Source: Actinophytocola oryzae
GTDB lineage: Bacteria > Actinomycetota > Actinomycetes > Mycobacteriales > Pseudonocardiaceae
DNA length: 64,000 bases
Reading direction: 5' to 3'
NCBI RefSeq assembly: GCF_004364325.1
Contig: NZ_SOCP01000008.1
Span: 372,001 to 436,000, forward strand
Part shown: in pieces, positions 1 through 6,768 of the stretch
Layout: every line of letters starts with the position of its first letter
Position numbering within the stretch: position 1 is the first letter of the stretch
The notes under the pieces: model-generated
Told to the model about the DNA's origin: nothing
The model's input: only the letters and a program-made list of their open reading frames with translations
The model's database searches: none
Translations under genes and position numbers: made by a program

Positions 1-1
1 G

Positions 2-538
2 TACTACGGCTGGGCGCTGCGCAACCGCGAGGCGCTGATGCCGACCCCGGAACAGCTCGCCGAGGCCGAGCCGGTCGTGCGTGCCGCGTCCGAACGCCTG
101 CGCGGCACGATGGAGATCGTCTACGTGGTGGCGGACTACTACGAGCCGTACCCGAAGCCGTGCATGTACGGCTGGGGTTCGCGCCAGCTGACGGTGGCGC
201 CGAACGGCGACGTGCTGCCTTGCCCGGCGGCGTCGGTGATCGAGACGCTGCGGATCGAGAACGTGCTTTCTCGGCCGCTGCGGGAGATCTGGTACGACTC
301 GGAGTCGTTCAACGCCTACCGGGGCGAGGAGTGGATGTCCGAGCCGTGCCGCACGTGCGATCGCAGGGCGGTTGACTTCGGCGGCTGCCGCTGCCAGGCG
401 TTCCAGCTGCTCGGCGACGCGTCCGCGACCGACCCGGTGTGCTCGCGCTCGCCGGACCGGCAGGTGGTCGACCTGTTGCTGGAGCCACCGTCGCAGACAC
501 CGGAGTTCGTGATGCGCGGACCGGCGGTGGTCCGGTGA
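2..538 (+). CDS. pqqE: PqqE, PQQ biosynthesis radical SAM/SPASM protein (3' part)
   Basis: The open frame enters from the left edge, so only about the last 178 residues are present. PqqE makes the Glu-Tyr carbon-carbon crosslink in the PqqA precursor peptide. The visible part carries the SPASM auxiliary-cluster region: CMYGWGSRQ followed by APNGDVLPCP, then the cysteine cluster CRTCDRR and GGCRCQAF, which is the typical PqqE C-terminus. The stop overlaps the GTG start of pqqB, so the two genes are translationally coupled. The catalytic N-terminal CxxxCxxC lies outside the window. Confidence 0.93.
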   Translation, partial: YYGWALRNREALMPTPEQLAEAEPVVRAASERLRGTMEIVYVVADYYEPYPKPCMYGWGSRQLTVAPNGDVLPCPAASVIETLRIENVLSRPLREIWYDSESFNAYRGEEWMSEPCRTCDRRAVDFGGCRCQAFQLLGDASATDPVCSRSPDRQVVDLLLEPPSQTPEFVMRGPAVVR

Positions 539-1410
539 GGGCCCTGCTGCTGGGGACGGCGGCCGGCGGCGGGTTCCCGCAGTGGAACTGCGCGTGCCGG
601 CTGTGCGCCGAGTGCCGTGCCGGAGCGATACCGCCGCGAACACAGGACTGCCTGGCGGTGAGCGCCGACGGCGTCGGGTGGTACCTGGTCAACGCGTCGC
701 CGGACATCCGAGCCCAGGTCCTCGCGACCCCGTCGCTGGCGCCCGGCCCCGGCCCGCGTGACACGCCCCTGCGCGGTGCCCTGCTGACCGACGCCGAACT
801 GGACCACACGCTGGGCCTGATGCTTCTGCGCGAGGGCGCGGGCCTCCAGGTGTTCGCGCCACCCGCGGTCATCTCGGCCTTGTCGGAGAACTTCCCGATC
901 CGCGACACGGTCGCCAGGTACGGCGCGTGGGACTGGTCGAGCACGGTCGAGATCCCCGGCCTCGCGGTGACGTCGTTCGCGGTGAGCGACAAGCAGCCGA
1001 AGTACGCCCGCGGCTCGACGGCACCGGGTCCGTGGGTGGTGGCGTACCGGATCGCCGACCCGGCGACCGGGGGAGCGCTGGTGTACGCGCCGTGCCTGCG
1101 CGAATGGCCGGACGGCTTCGACGACTTCTTGGCAGGCGCGAAGGTCGTGCTCCTGGACGGCACGTTCTTCTCGCCGGCCGAGATGGCGGGCACGGGCACG
1201 ACCACGGCGGCGCAGAAGGCGATGGGCCACGTCCCGATCGACGGCCCGGACGGAAGTCTGGCGCGGATCGGGAAGCACAGCGGCATCCTGTGGGGCTACA
1301 CGCACCTGAACAACACGAACCCGGCGCTGGACCCGAGGTCCCCCGAGTACGCGTCGGTGCGGGAGGCGGGCGTGGAACTACCCCCGGATGGAACAGAGTT
1401 CGTGGTCTGA
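535..1410 (+). CDS. pqqB: PqqB, PQQ biosynthesis metallo-hydrolase
   Basis: A 291-residue protein starting at a GTG inside the pqqE stop (GTGA overlap). The start RALLLGTAAGGGFPQWNC is the conserved PqqB N-terminus, with the CxxC-type segment CACRLCAEC just after it. NASPDIRAQV and LLTDAELDHTLGL match the metallo-beta-lactamase-fold core of the family. PqqB acts late in PQQ formation, as a hydroxylase of the crosslinked di-amino-acid intermediate. It ends the visible PQQ cluster. The next gene, idi, is unrelated and starts about 20 bp later. Confidence 0.93.
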   Translation: MRALLLGTAAGGGFPQWNCACRLCAECRAGAIPPRTQDCLAVSADGVGWYLVNASPDIRAQVLATPSLAPGPGPRDTPLRGALLTDAELDHTLGLMLLREGAGLQVFAPPAVISALSENFPIRDTVARYGAWDWSSTVEIPGLAVTSFAVSDKQPKYARGSTAPGPWVVAYRIADPATGGALVYAPCLREWPDGFDDFLAGAKVVLLDGTFFSPAEMAGTGTTTAAQKAMGHVPIDGPDGSLARIGKHSGILWGYTHLNNTNPALDPRSPEYASVREAGVELPPDGTEFVV

Positions 1411-1430
1411 CCTCGGGCTACGATCGGGGG

Positions 1431-2018
1431 GTGACGGAACAGGTCGTCCTGCTGGACGAACAGGGGCGGGGCATCGGCGTTTCCGACAAGGCGACCGTGC
1501 ACCACGAGAACACGCCACTCCACCTCGCGTTCTCGTGCTACGTGTTCAACCCGCGGGGCGAGCTGCTGGTCACGAGACGGGCCCGCGCGAAGAAGACCTG
1601 GCCAGGCGTGGTGACGAACACCTGCTGTGGCCACCCCGCGCCGTCGGAGCCGTTCACCGGGGCGGTGACCCGCAGGCTCGCCGACGAGCTGGGCCTGCCT
1701 GCGCCCGAGGTCGACCTGCTGCTGCCGAGATTCCGCTACCGGGCCGAGATGCCCAACGGCGTCGTCGAGAACGAGCTGTGCCCGGTCTTCCGCGCGGTGA
1801 CCGATGCCGTGCCCTCGGCGTCCCCGGAGGAGGTGGACGAGGTGGGCTGGATGTCGTGGCCGCTGTTCGTCAGCCTGGTGACGGGTGGCGAGCTGGCCGT
1901 GTCGCCGTGGTGCCGGGAGCAGGTGCCACAGCTGACGGCACTGGGCCCGGACCCGCTGGCGTGGCCGACCGCCGACGACGCCGACCTACCGGCCGCCGCC
2001 CGGGGTGTCGTGGTCTAG
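1431..2018 (+). CDS. idi: Isopentenyl-diphosphate delta-isomerase, type 1
   Basis: A 195-residue Nudix-fold enzyme that interconverts IPP and DMAPP for isoprenoid synthesis. The family motifs are clear: TWPGVVTNTCCGHP holds the catalytic Cys (about residue 64) and the metal-binding His, and NGVVENELCPVF holds the acidic catalytic and metal residues. The GTG start gives TEQVVLLDEQGRGIGVSDK, the standard beginning. The TAG stop lies inside the CTAG that forms the left boundary of a MITE-like element. The gene is convergent with the pnuC-like gene. Confidence 0.95.
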   Translation: MTEQVVLLDEQGRGIGVSDKATVHHENTPLHLAFSCYVFNPRGELLVTRRARAKKTWPGVVTNTCCGHPAPSEPFTGAVTRRLADELGLPAPEVDLLLPRFRYRAEMPNGVVENELCPVFRAVTDAVPSASPEEVDEVGWMSWPLFVSLVTGGELAVSPWCREQVPQLTALGPDPLAWPTADDADLPAAARGVVV

Positions 2019-2745
2019 TGCCGCGTCCAGGCGAGGAGGGCACGTTTCTCCGCGGCCCAGGCGGCCGCTGGCGGCGTTGCCGGAAAGCCCGAGTACAACC
2101 CGGTACGAGCGGCTTCCCGGCGCCTTGCCAGCGACCACCTGGATCCACGGATAAACGACCCTCCCCACCTGGACACGGCACTAGTTCAGTCAGGCGGAGG
2201 CTGGTCAGCCAGCTGCGTAGCCCGTAGACGCACAGGGCGAGGAAGCCGACGTAGAGGACGGCCGTGAGCCAGAGGTCCTTGTAGGCGTAGAGCGGCACGT
2301 AGATGACGTCGGCCGCGATCCAGAGCCACCACGACTCGAGCTTCTTGCGTGCCTGACCCCAGGTGGCGAGCAGGGACAGGACGGTGGTCGCGGCGTCGGG
2401 CAGCGGCACGGTCGAGTCGGTCACCGAGTCGAGCAGGAACGTGAGCACGGCGGTGGCCGCCACGCCGACCACCCCGAGGACGACCCACTGGCCAGTAGCG
2501 GTCCGACTGACGCCGAGGGTCGAGTGCTGGTGGCCGCCCCGCAGCCAGGCCCACCACCCGTAGACGGCCAGCACGAGGTAGACGACCTGCAGGCCGGCAT
2601 CGGCGTAGATCCCGGCCGCCCAGAAGAGGATCAAGAACGTGATGTTGTTGGCGATCCCGATGGGCCAGTTCCAGACGTTCTGACGTGCGACGAGCCACAC
2701 GCACAGGGCTCCCGAGACGAAACCAAGGATCTCGACGGGATCCAT
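1870..2745 (-). CDS. pnuC: PnuC-like nicotinamide riboside transporter with a rewritten C-terminus
   Basis: Residues 1-187 are a normal PnuC: VEILGFVSGALCVWLVARQ, then NVWNWPIGIANN, several membrane helices, and WWLWIAADVIYVPLYAYKDL near the end. The family imports nicotinamide riboside by facilitated diffusion. The frame then runs through the hairpin element and on antisense to idi, adding a Pro/Arg/Gly-rich tail of about 104 residues unlike any membrane segment. If the element is removed together with one CTAG, the frame would close after about 12 residues at 1986, so the tail looks like a product of the insertion. Whether the protein still works cannot be told from sequence. Confidence 0.85.
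   Translation of the reverse strand: MDPVEILGFVSGALCVWLVARQNVWNWPIGIANNITFLILFWAAGIYADAGLQVVYLVLAVYGWWAWLRGGHQHSTLGVSRTATGQWVVLGVVGVAATAVLTFLLDSVTDSTVPLPDAATTVLSLLATWGQARKKLESWWLWIAADVIYVPLYAYKDLWLTAVLYVGFLALCVYGLRSWLTSLRLTELVPCPGGEGRLSVDPGGRWQGAGKPLVPGCTRAFRQRRQRPPGPRRNVPSSPGRGTRPRHPGRRPVGRRRRRSATPAGPGPVPSAVAPAPGTTATRPARHPSPG
2015..2184. mobile_element. MITE-like hairpin element with long terminal inverted repeats
   Basis: A 170-bp segment bounded by CTAGTGCCGCGTCCAGG at 2015-2031 and, on the opposite strand, CTAGTGCCGTGTCCAGG at 2168-2184. The inverted similarity continues inward to about 38 bp per side with a few mismatches. The inner part (about 2068-2135) also pairs with itself around GCTGGC...GCCAGC. 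The whole unit is therefore one long imperfect hairpin. CTAG at both ends may be a 4-bp target duplication, although CTAG is itself palindromic. There is no coding capacity, so any movement would need a transposase in trans. It sits exactly at the convergent 3' ends of idi and pnuC. Confidence 0.75.
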
Positions 2746-2766
2746 CCCAGCCTCTCTTCAGCGTTG

Positions 2767-2778
2767 ACTTATATAAGT
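2767..2778. promoter_or_regulatory. Palindromic operator candidate between pnuC and the SRPBCC gene
   Basis: A perfect 12-bp palindrome, ACTTATATAAGT, lies in a short AT-rich stretch between two divergently transcribed genes. A TTGACT hexamer overlaps its left side. In this GC-rich setting such an AT palindrome is conspicuous. SRPBCC/AHSA1 genes are often paired with ArsR-type repressors that bind similar AT-rich palindromes, but no such regulator gene is present here. Confidence 0.5.
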
Positions 2779-2831
2779 AACACTCGATATATTGCTGCTC
2801 CAGAACCCGATGAAACCAGGAGAGTCCGTCG

Positions 2832-3512
2832 ATGATCGATGTCGTCCAACAGGTCAACGCCGTGAGCCGCGAGGTGGGCACCCGAGTGTTCGGCCCGGGA
2901 GAGGCACGCGTGGTGAAGGTGACGCAGACCTACGCCGCGGACCCGGAGGACGTGTGGGACGCGTGCACGAGCCCGGAACGCCTGGCGAGGTGGTTCCTGC
3001 CCGTGACGGGTGAGCTCAGGCTGGGGGGCCGGTACCAGCTGGAGGGCAACGCGGGTGGCACGGTCGAGCGCTGTGATGCGCCCAAGAGCTTCTTCGTGAC
3101 GTGGGAGATGGGTGACCAGGCCAGCTGGCTCGAGGTCCGGGTGGTACCCGAGGCGCAGAGCAGGACGCGCCTGGAGCTGGAACACATCGCCCATGTGTCC
3201 GACGACCTGTGGGACCAGTTCGGCCCAGGTGCCGTGGGCCTCGGCTGGGACCTCACCATGCGGAGCCTGGCGACGCACCTGGCTCCTGACGAGCCGGACC
3301 TGATCCCGGCGGAAGCGGCGGCGTGGCCACTGTCCCCGGAGGGCGTGGAGTTCGTGTCGGGATGCGCGGAGGCCTGGTACCGGGCGGACGTGGCCTCCGG
3401 GCACGAGGAGTCCAAGGCCAGGGCGGCAGCAGACCAGGCGAAAGCTTTCTACACCACCGCACCGGAACCCCCGTCGGACGCCACGGACACAACCGAACCC
3501 AAGGCCGAGTGA
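2832..3512 (+). CDS. SRPBCC (AHSA1-like) domain protein
   Basis: A 226-residue soluble protein. Residues about 28-150 fit the START/Bet v1-like AHSA1 fold: QTYAADPEDVWDACTSPERLARWFLP, LGGRYQLEGNAGGTVE and SFFVTWEMGD are typical family landmarks. A second helical part, AEAWYRADVASG, and a charged, Thr/Pro-rich tail follow. These proteins bind hydrophobic ligands and the ligand here is unknown. It diverges from pnuC across the AT-rich palindrome. The degenerate repeat field lies downstream. Confidence 0.85.
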   Translation: MIDVVQQVNAVSREVGTRVFGPGEARVVKVTQTYAADPEDVWDACTSPERLARWFLPVTGELRLGGRYQLEGNAGGTVERCDAPKSFFVTWEMGDQASWLEVRVVPEAQSRTRLELEHIAHVSDDLWDQFGPGAVGLGWDLTMRSLATHLAPDEPDLIPAEAAAWPLSPEGVEFVSGCAEAWYRADVASGHEESKARAAADQAKAFYTTAPEPPSDATDTTEPKAE

Positions 3513-4252
3513 CTCAGGCTCCGCTCGCGTCGTGCCAGTCACTGGCCTTGCCGTCGATCGCCCGTGCCAGCGGGCTTGGGCCGACCGCGGGGCCGGTGAC
3601 TCGCGCCTGTGGGTGCCATGCCACGCGGCGGCCCGCCTCAGGCAGTCAGGCAGGCGGGCCTGAGACCGACTGACTCGCACCCACTCACGCAGCGCCACCC
3701 AACGGCCTCACTTCCGGCCATGCTGGCGCCGGATAGCGCATCGCCTCGATCGCACACGCAGGCGGCCTTGACCGTGGCCAACGCGAACGGGTGCGAGTCA
3801 CCCAGCCTGGCGTCGGCGCAAGGGGAGCATCGAGGTCACATGACTTGAGCCCCGCGCAGTGTGCGACTCACCGCCCGATCGTCGAGGCTGGCGGCCCTGA
3901 CTGAGCCCCGAGGTCACGTGACTTGAGCCCCCGCGCTGCTGTGCGCGACTCACCGCCCCGATCGCCCAGGCTGGCGGCCCTGAACCGAACCCAAGGTCAC
4001 TCGACTCGCGCCCAGCCGTGCCAGTCGGCGGCCTGGCCTTCGATCGGCCTTGCCGGAGAGTTCCACCGACCCAAGGCCAGTCGAAGCGCCTCGCGCCCGG
4101 CGACCCGCCCCTCGCCACCCAGCTGCCCACCCTGATAGCTCACGCAGGCTGGCTCGACCGACCCGAAGGCCGACTCGCTCCACCCGTCGGCCCACCTGCG
4201 GCCCGTCCCCCGAGGCCAGGCGGCCCGCATCCGATCCCCACCCAGACGCCCC
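3513..4252. repeat. Non-coding field of degenerate 78-85 bp tandem repeats
   Basis: No credible gene lies in these 740 bp; the open frames are low-complexity shadows. Related blocks begin at about 3832 (GAGGTCACATGACTTGAGCC), 3910 (GAGGTCACGTGACTTGAGCC) and 3991 (CAAGGTCACTCGACTCGCGC). Each is followed by CGACTCACCGCC-like and CCAGGCTGGCGGCC-like segments. More diverged copies of the GTGACT-CGC and TGCCAGTC-GGCC motifs occur from about 3510 to 3620 and after 4070. Copies are about 78, 81 and 80-85 bp long. Its role is unknown. Confidence 0.65.
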
Positions 4253-4618
4253 TCACCCGTCCAACCGCGCCACCAACCCACGCGGCGCCTGCAACCGATA
4301 AGCGTCCGTCAGCAACTCCCGAACCTCACCCCACTTCACCCGCCCCACGTCCAACCGCAGCGCCGCCCACCCCCGCGCCCCGAGGTACGCAGGCACATAG
4401 AACCGCGACGGATCCGAGCGAACCAGCGCCTCCTGTTCTCCCGGCCCTGCCTTGAACGCCACCCCCACCACCCCGTCCCCATGGTGGTCGTCGAGGAAGT
4501 AACCGAACGTCTTCTTCCGCACGGCCAGGGTCAGGTCACGGTCACCACGACACGTCGCCTCCGGCAGCTCGGCGACGATCGCGGCGATCCGCTCGCGAAG
4601 ACCCTGGTTCTCGGACAT
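4253..4618 (-). CDS. MmcQ/YjbR family DNA-binding protein
   Basis: A 121-residue protein with the CyaY-like YjbR fold. Landmarks are LTLAVRKKTFGYFLDDHHGDG, VGVAFKAGPGEQEAL, RFYVPAYLGARGWAALRLD and VKWGEVRELLTDAYRLQAP. The last is the conserved C-terminal helix of the family. Members bind double-stranded DNA non-specifically in the few cases studied, and their cellular role is poorly defined. It is divergent from the phosphotransferase gene, with 37 bp between the starts. Confidence 0.85.
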   Translation of the reverse strand: MSENQGLRERIAAIVAELPEATCRGDRDLTLAVRKKTFGYFLDDHHGDGVVGVAFKAGPGEQEALVRSDPSRFYVPAYLGARGWAALRLDVGRVKWGEVRELLTDAYRLQAPRGLVARLDG

Positions 4619-4655
4619 GAGAAAAGGCTAGCCCGGACCACCGACAATCCCGGGT

Positions 4656-5381
4656 ATGGAACACGTCCTCACAGGTGGGAACGTCGCGGCCGCCGTCGTC
4701 AGGGTCGGCGACACCGTCCGCAAACCCGTCACCCCGGCGACCCCGGCAGTAGAAGCCCTCCTGAACCACCTCGACGGCTTCCCAGGTGCCCCCCGACACC
4801 TCGGCCGCGACGACCAGGGACGCCAGGTCCTCGAATACATCCCCGGCACAGTCGGCGACCTCCCCGAGACCAACCACGAACTGCACCGCGTCGGCCGCCT
4901 CATCCGCGACCTCCACGACGCCCTCCAGGACTTCAGCCCACCACCAGACGCCCGCTGGCACGTCGTCATCCCACCCGACCGCGAGGACCTGGTCTGCCAC
5001 CACGACCTCGCACCGTGGAACCTGGTCCGCGCACACAACCGCTGGGTCTTCATCGACTGGGACGGCGCCGGCCCCGGCTCCCGCCTGTGGGACCTCGCCT
5101 ACGCGGCACAGAGCTTCGTCTCCATGACCCGAACGAGCGACCCCCACACGGACGCCCCAAGACTAAGAGCCCTCGCCGACGGCTACGGCCTCGACGACCA
5201 CCAGCGTGCCGAACTACCGGAACATATCGGAGCTCACACGAGAGGCATGTACGACCTCCTCCGCACGTCGAAGGAAGAGCCCTGGACCCGCCTGTACGCG
5301 GAGGGTCACGCCGACCACTGGGGCCCCGCGGCCGACTACGTCGAGCGCCACCTCGACGTCTGGCGCACGGCCCTGCGCTGA
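4656..5381 (+). CDS. Aminoglycoside phosphotransferase-family kinase
   Basis: A 241-residue small-molecule kinase of the APH/choline-kinase superfamily. The catalytic loop HHDLAPWN fits HxDxxxxN, and VFIDWDGAG holds the metal-binding Asp. The N-terminal Gly-rich LTGGNVAAAVVRVGDTVRK with a lysine gives the nucleotide-binding lobe. The family includes antibiotic-inactivating enzymes but also many metabolic kinases, and nothing here proves a drug substrate. The MFS exporter starts 36 bp downstream on the same strand, so the two may form a small resistance-type unit. Confidence 0.85.
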   Translation: MEHVLTGGNVAAAVVRVGDTVRKPVTPATPAVEALLNHLDGFPGAPRHLGRDDQGRQVLEYIPGTVGDLPETNHELHRVGRLIRDLHDALQDFSPPPDARWHVVIPPDREDLVCHHDLAPWNLVRAHNRWVFIDWDGAGPGSRLWDLAYAAQSFVSMTRTSDPHTDAPRLRALADGYGLDDHQRAELPEHIGAHTRGMYDLLRTSKEEPWTRLYAEGHADHWGPAADYVERHLDVWRTALR

Positions 5382-5416
5382 CGCTGCGGCGGCGAGCGAC
5401 ATGTGCCGACACGACA

Positions 5417-6736
5417 ATGACGATCATGCTCCGTTCGCCGTTGCTCGTCGTGATGTGCGTCGGCTACTTCCTCGTCCTGCTGGACGTCACCGTGGTCAAC
5501 GTGGCGCTGCCCGCCATCGGCACGTCGCTCGACGCAGACCCGACCGGACTCCAGTGGGTGGTCGACGGCTACGCGCTCGCCCTCGCGGGGCTCCTCCTCG
5601 TCGGCGGCACGGTCGGTGACGTCCACGGCCACAAACGGGTGGTAATCACCGGACTAGCTGTATTCGGCCTGGCCTCACTCGCGTGCGGCCTCGTCCCCGG
5701 CGTCGGCTGGCTCGTCGGCGCCCGCTTCGCACAGGGTGCCGGTGCCGCACTGCTCCTCCCGGGCACCCTCGCGATCATCACCGACGCGTTCCCCGACCGC
5801 GCCGCACGAGCCCGAGCCATCGGCGTCTGGGCAAGCGTCGGCAGCGCGGCACTGCCGGCAGGCCCACTGCTCGGTGGACTACTCGTCGCAGTCGGATGGC
5901 GCACGGTCTTCTTCCTCAACGTCCCGATCGTGCTGGTCGCCGCGATCGTCACGGCACGCGTCGCCACCAACCGCGAACACACCGGCGCCCGGCGCGCCGA
6001 CTGGCTCGGCGCCGTCCTGGCCACGGCCCTCCTCACCACCGTCACCTTCGCGGTCATCGAGCAGGCCTGGTGGCTGCTGGCCGTGTCGGCCGCGCTCCTT
6101 GCCGCGTTCGTCGCCGCAGAACGCGCGACCACCGATCCCATGCTCCCGCCGAGACTGTTCCGCAAACCCACGTTCTCGGTGGCCAACGCCGTGGCGGGCA
6201 CGATGAACCTGTGCACCCTGGGCCTCCTCTTCCTGGTCACGCAGTACCTGCAGACCGTCCGGCACCTCTCGGCCCTCGCCGCCGGACTGTCGCTCCTCCC
6301 GCTGTTCCTCCCCCTCCCGCTCCTCGCCCCGGCCATCGGCCGCCTCACCGGCCGGATCGGCCCCCGCCGGCCCGTGGCCGCAGGTCTCGCGCTGGCCGCC
6401 GCGGGCTTCGCCCTACTGACCGCGATCGGCACGGACTCGTCCTACTGGGCGCTCCTGCCCACCCTGCTGCTCTGGGGCACCGGCCTCGGCCTGCTGACCC
6501 CGTCGGTGGTAGCCGCCGCGGTCGGCGCGGTCGAGGAACGCTCGGGCCTGGCGTCGGCGGTCAACAACACCGCACGACAGGCGGGCGGCGCGGTCGGGAT
6601 CGCGGCCTTCGGCGCGCTCGCGGGCGACGCGTCGAACACCGGATCGTTCGTCTCGGGCATGCACGTCGCAGGGCTCGTCTCCGTCGCGTTGTTCCTGGTA
6701 GCGGCCCTGTCCACAGGCTTAATCAGGTCAGATTGA
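5417..6736 (+). CDS. MFS transporter, DHA2 (EmrB/QacA-like) drug exporter
   Basis: A 439-residue integral membrane protein with repeated hydrophobic segments over its whole length. LLDVTVVNVALPAIG in the first helix is motif D of the drug:H+ antiporter families. GGTVGDVHGHKRVVITG is motif A between helices 2 and 3, and WASVGSAALPAGPLLGGLL is the motif-C antiporter region. It probably exports a hydrophobic compound by proton antiport. ATG at 5417 is the first plausible start; ATG 5426 is the alternative and no strong SD is seen. Its stop lies 7 bp before the LexA box of the next gene. Confidence 0.88.
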   Translation: MTIMLRSPLLVVMCVGYFLVLLDVTVVNVALPAIGTSLDADPTGLQWVVDGYALALAGLLLVGGTVGDVHGHKRVVITGLAVFGLASLACGLVPGVGWLVGARFAQGAGAALLLPGTLAIITDAFPDRAARARAIGVWASVGSAALPAGPLLGGLLVAVGWRTVFFLNVPIVLVAAIVTARVATNREHTGARRADWLGAVLATALLTTVTFAVIEQAWWLLAVSAALLAAFVAAERATTDPMLPPRLFRKPTFSVANAVAGTMNLCTLGLLFLVTQYLQTVRHLSALAAGLSLLPLFLPLPLLAPAIGRLTGRIGPRRPVAAGLALAAAGFALLTAIGTDSSYWALLPTLLLWGTGLGLLTPSVVAAAVGAVEERSGLASAVNNTARQAGGAVGIAAFGALAGDASNTGSFVSGMHVAGLVSVALFLVAALSTGLIRSD

Positions 6737-6743
6737 CAAAAGA

Positions 6744-6759
6744 TCGAACACGTGTTCGA
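6744..6759 (+). promoter_or_regulatory. LexA (SOS) box upstream of the radical SAM gene
   Basis: TCGAACACGTGTTCGA is a perfect 16-bp palindrome and an exact match to the Gram-positive/actinobacterial SOS box TCGAAC-N4-GTTCGA. It lies 9 bp before the GTG of the radical SAM gene and just after a consensus-like TTGACA (6733-6738). LexA bound here would block transcription of that gene until DNA damage. I recall that the Mycobacterium tuberculosis homologue Rv2578c has been listed among LexA-controlled genes, which fits. Confidence 0.88.
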
Positions 6760-6768
6760 CTGTACCGC

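Noticed and set aside
309..1305. Long minus-strand open frames opposite pqqB
   Set aside because: Shadow frames of high-GC coding DNA; the translations are Arg/Pro-rich with no domain, while the plus strand encodes clear PqqB.
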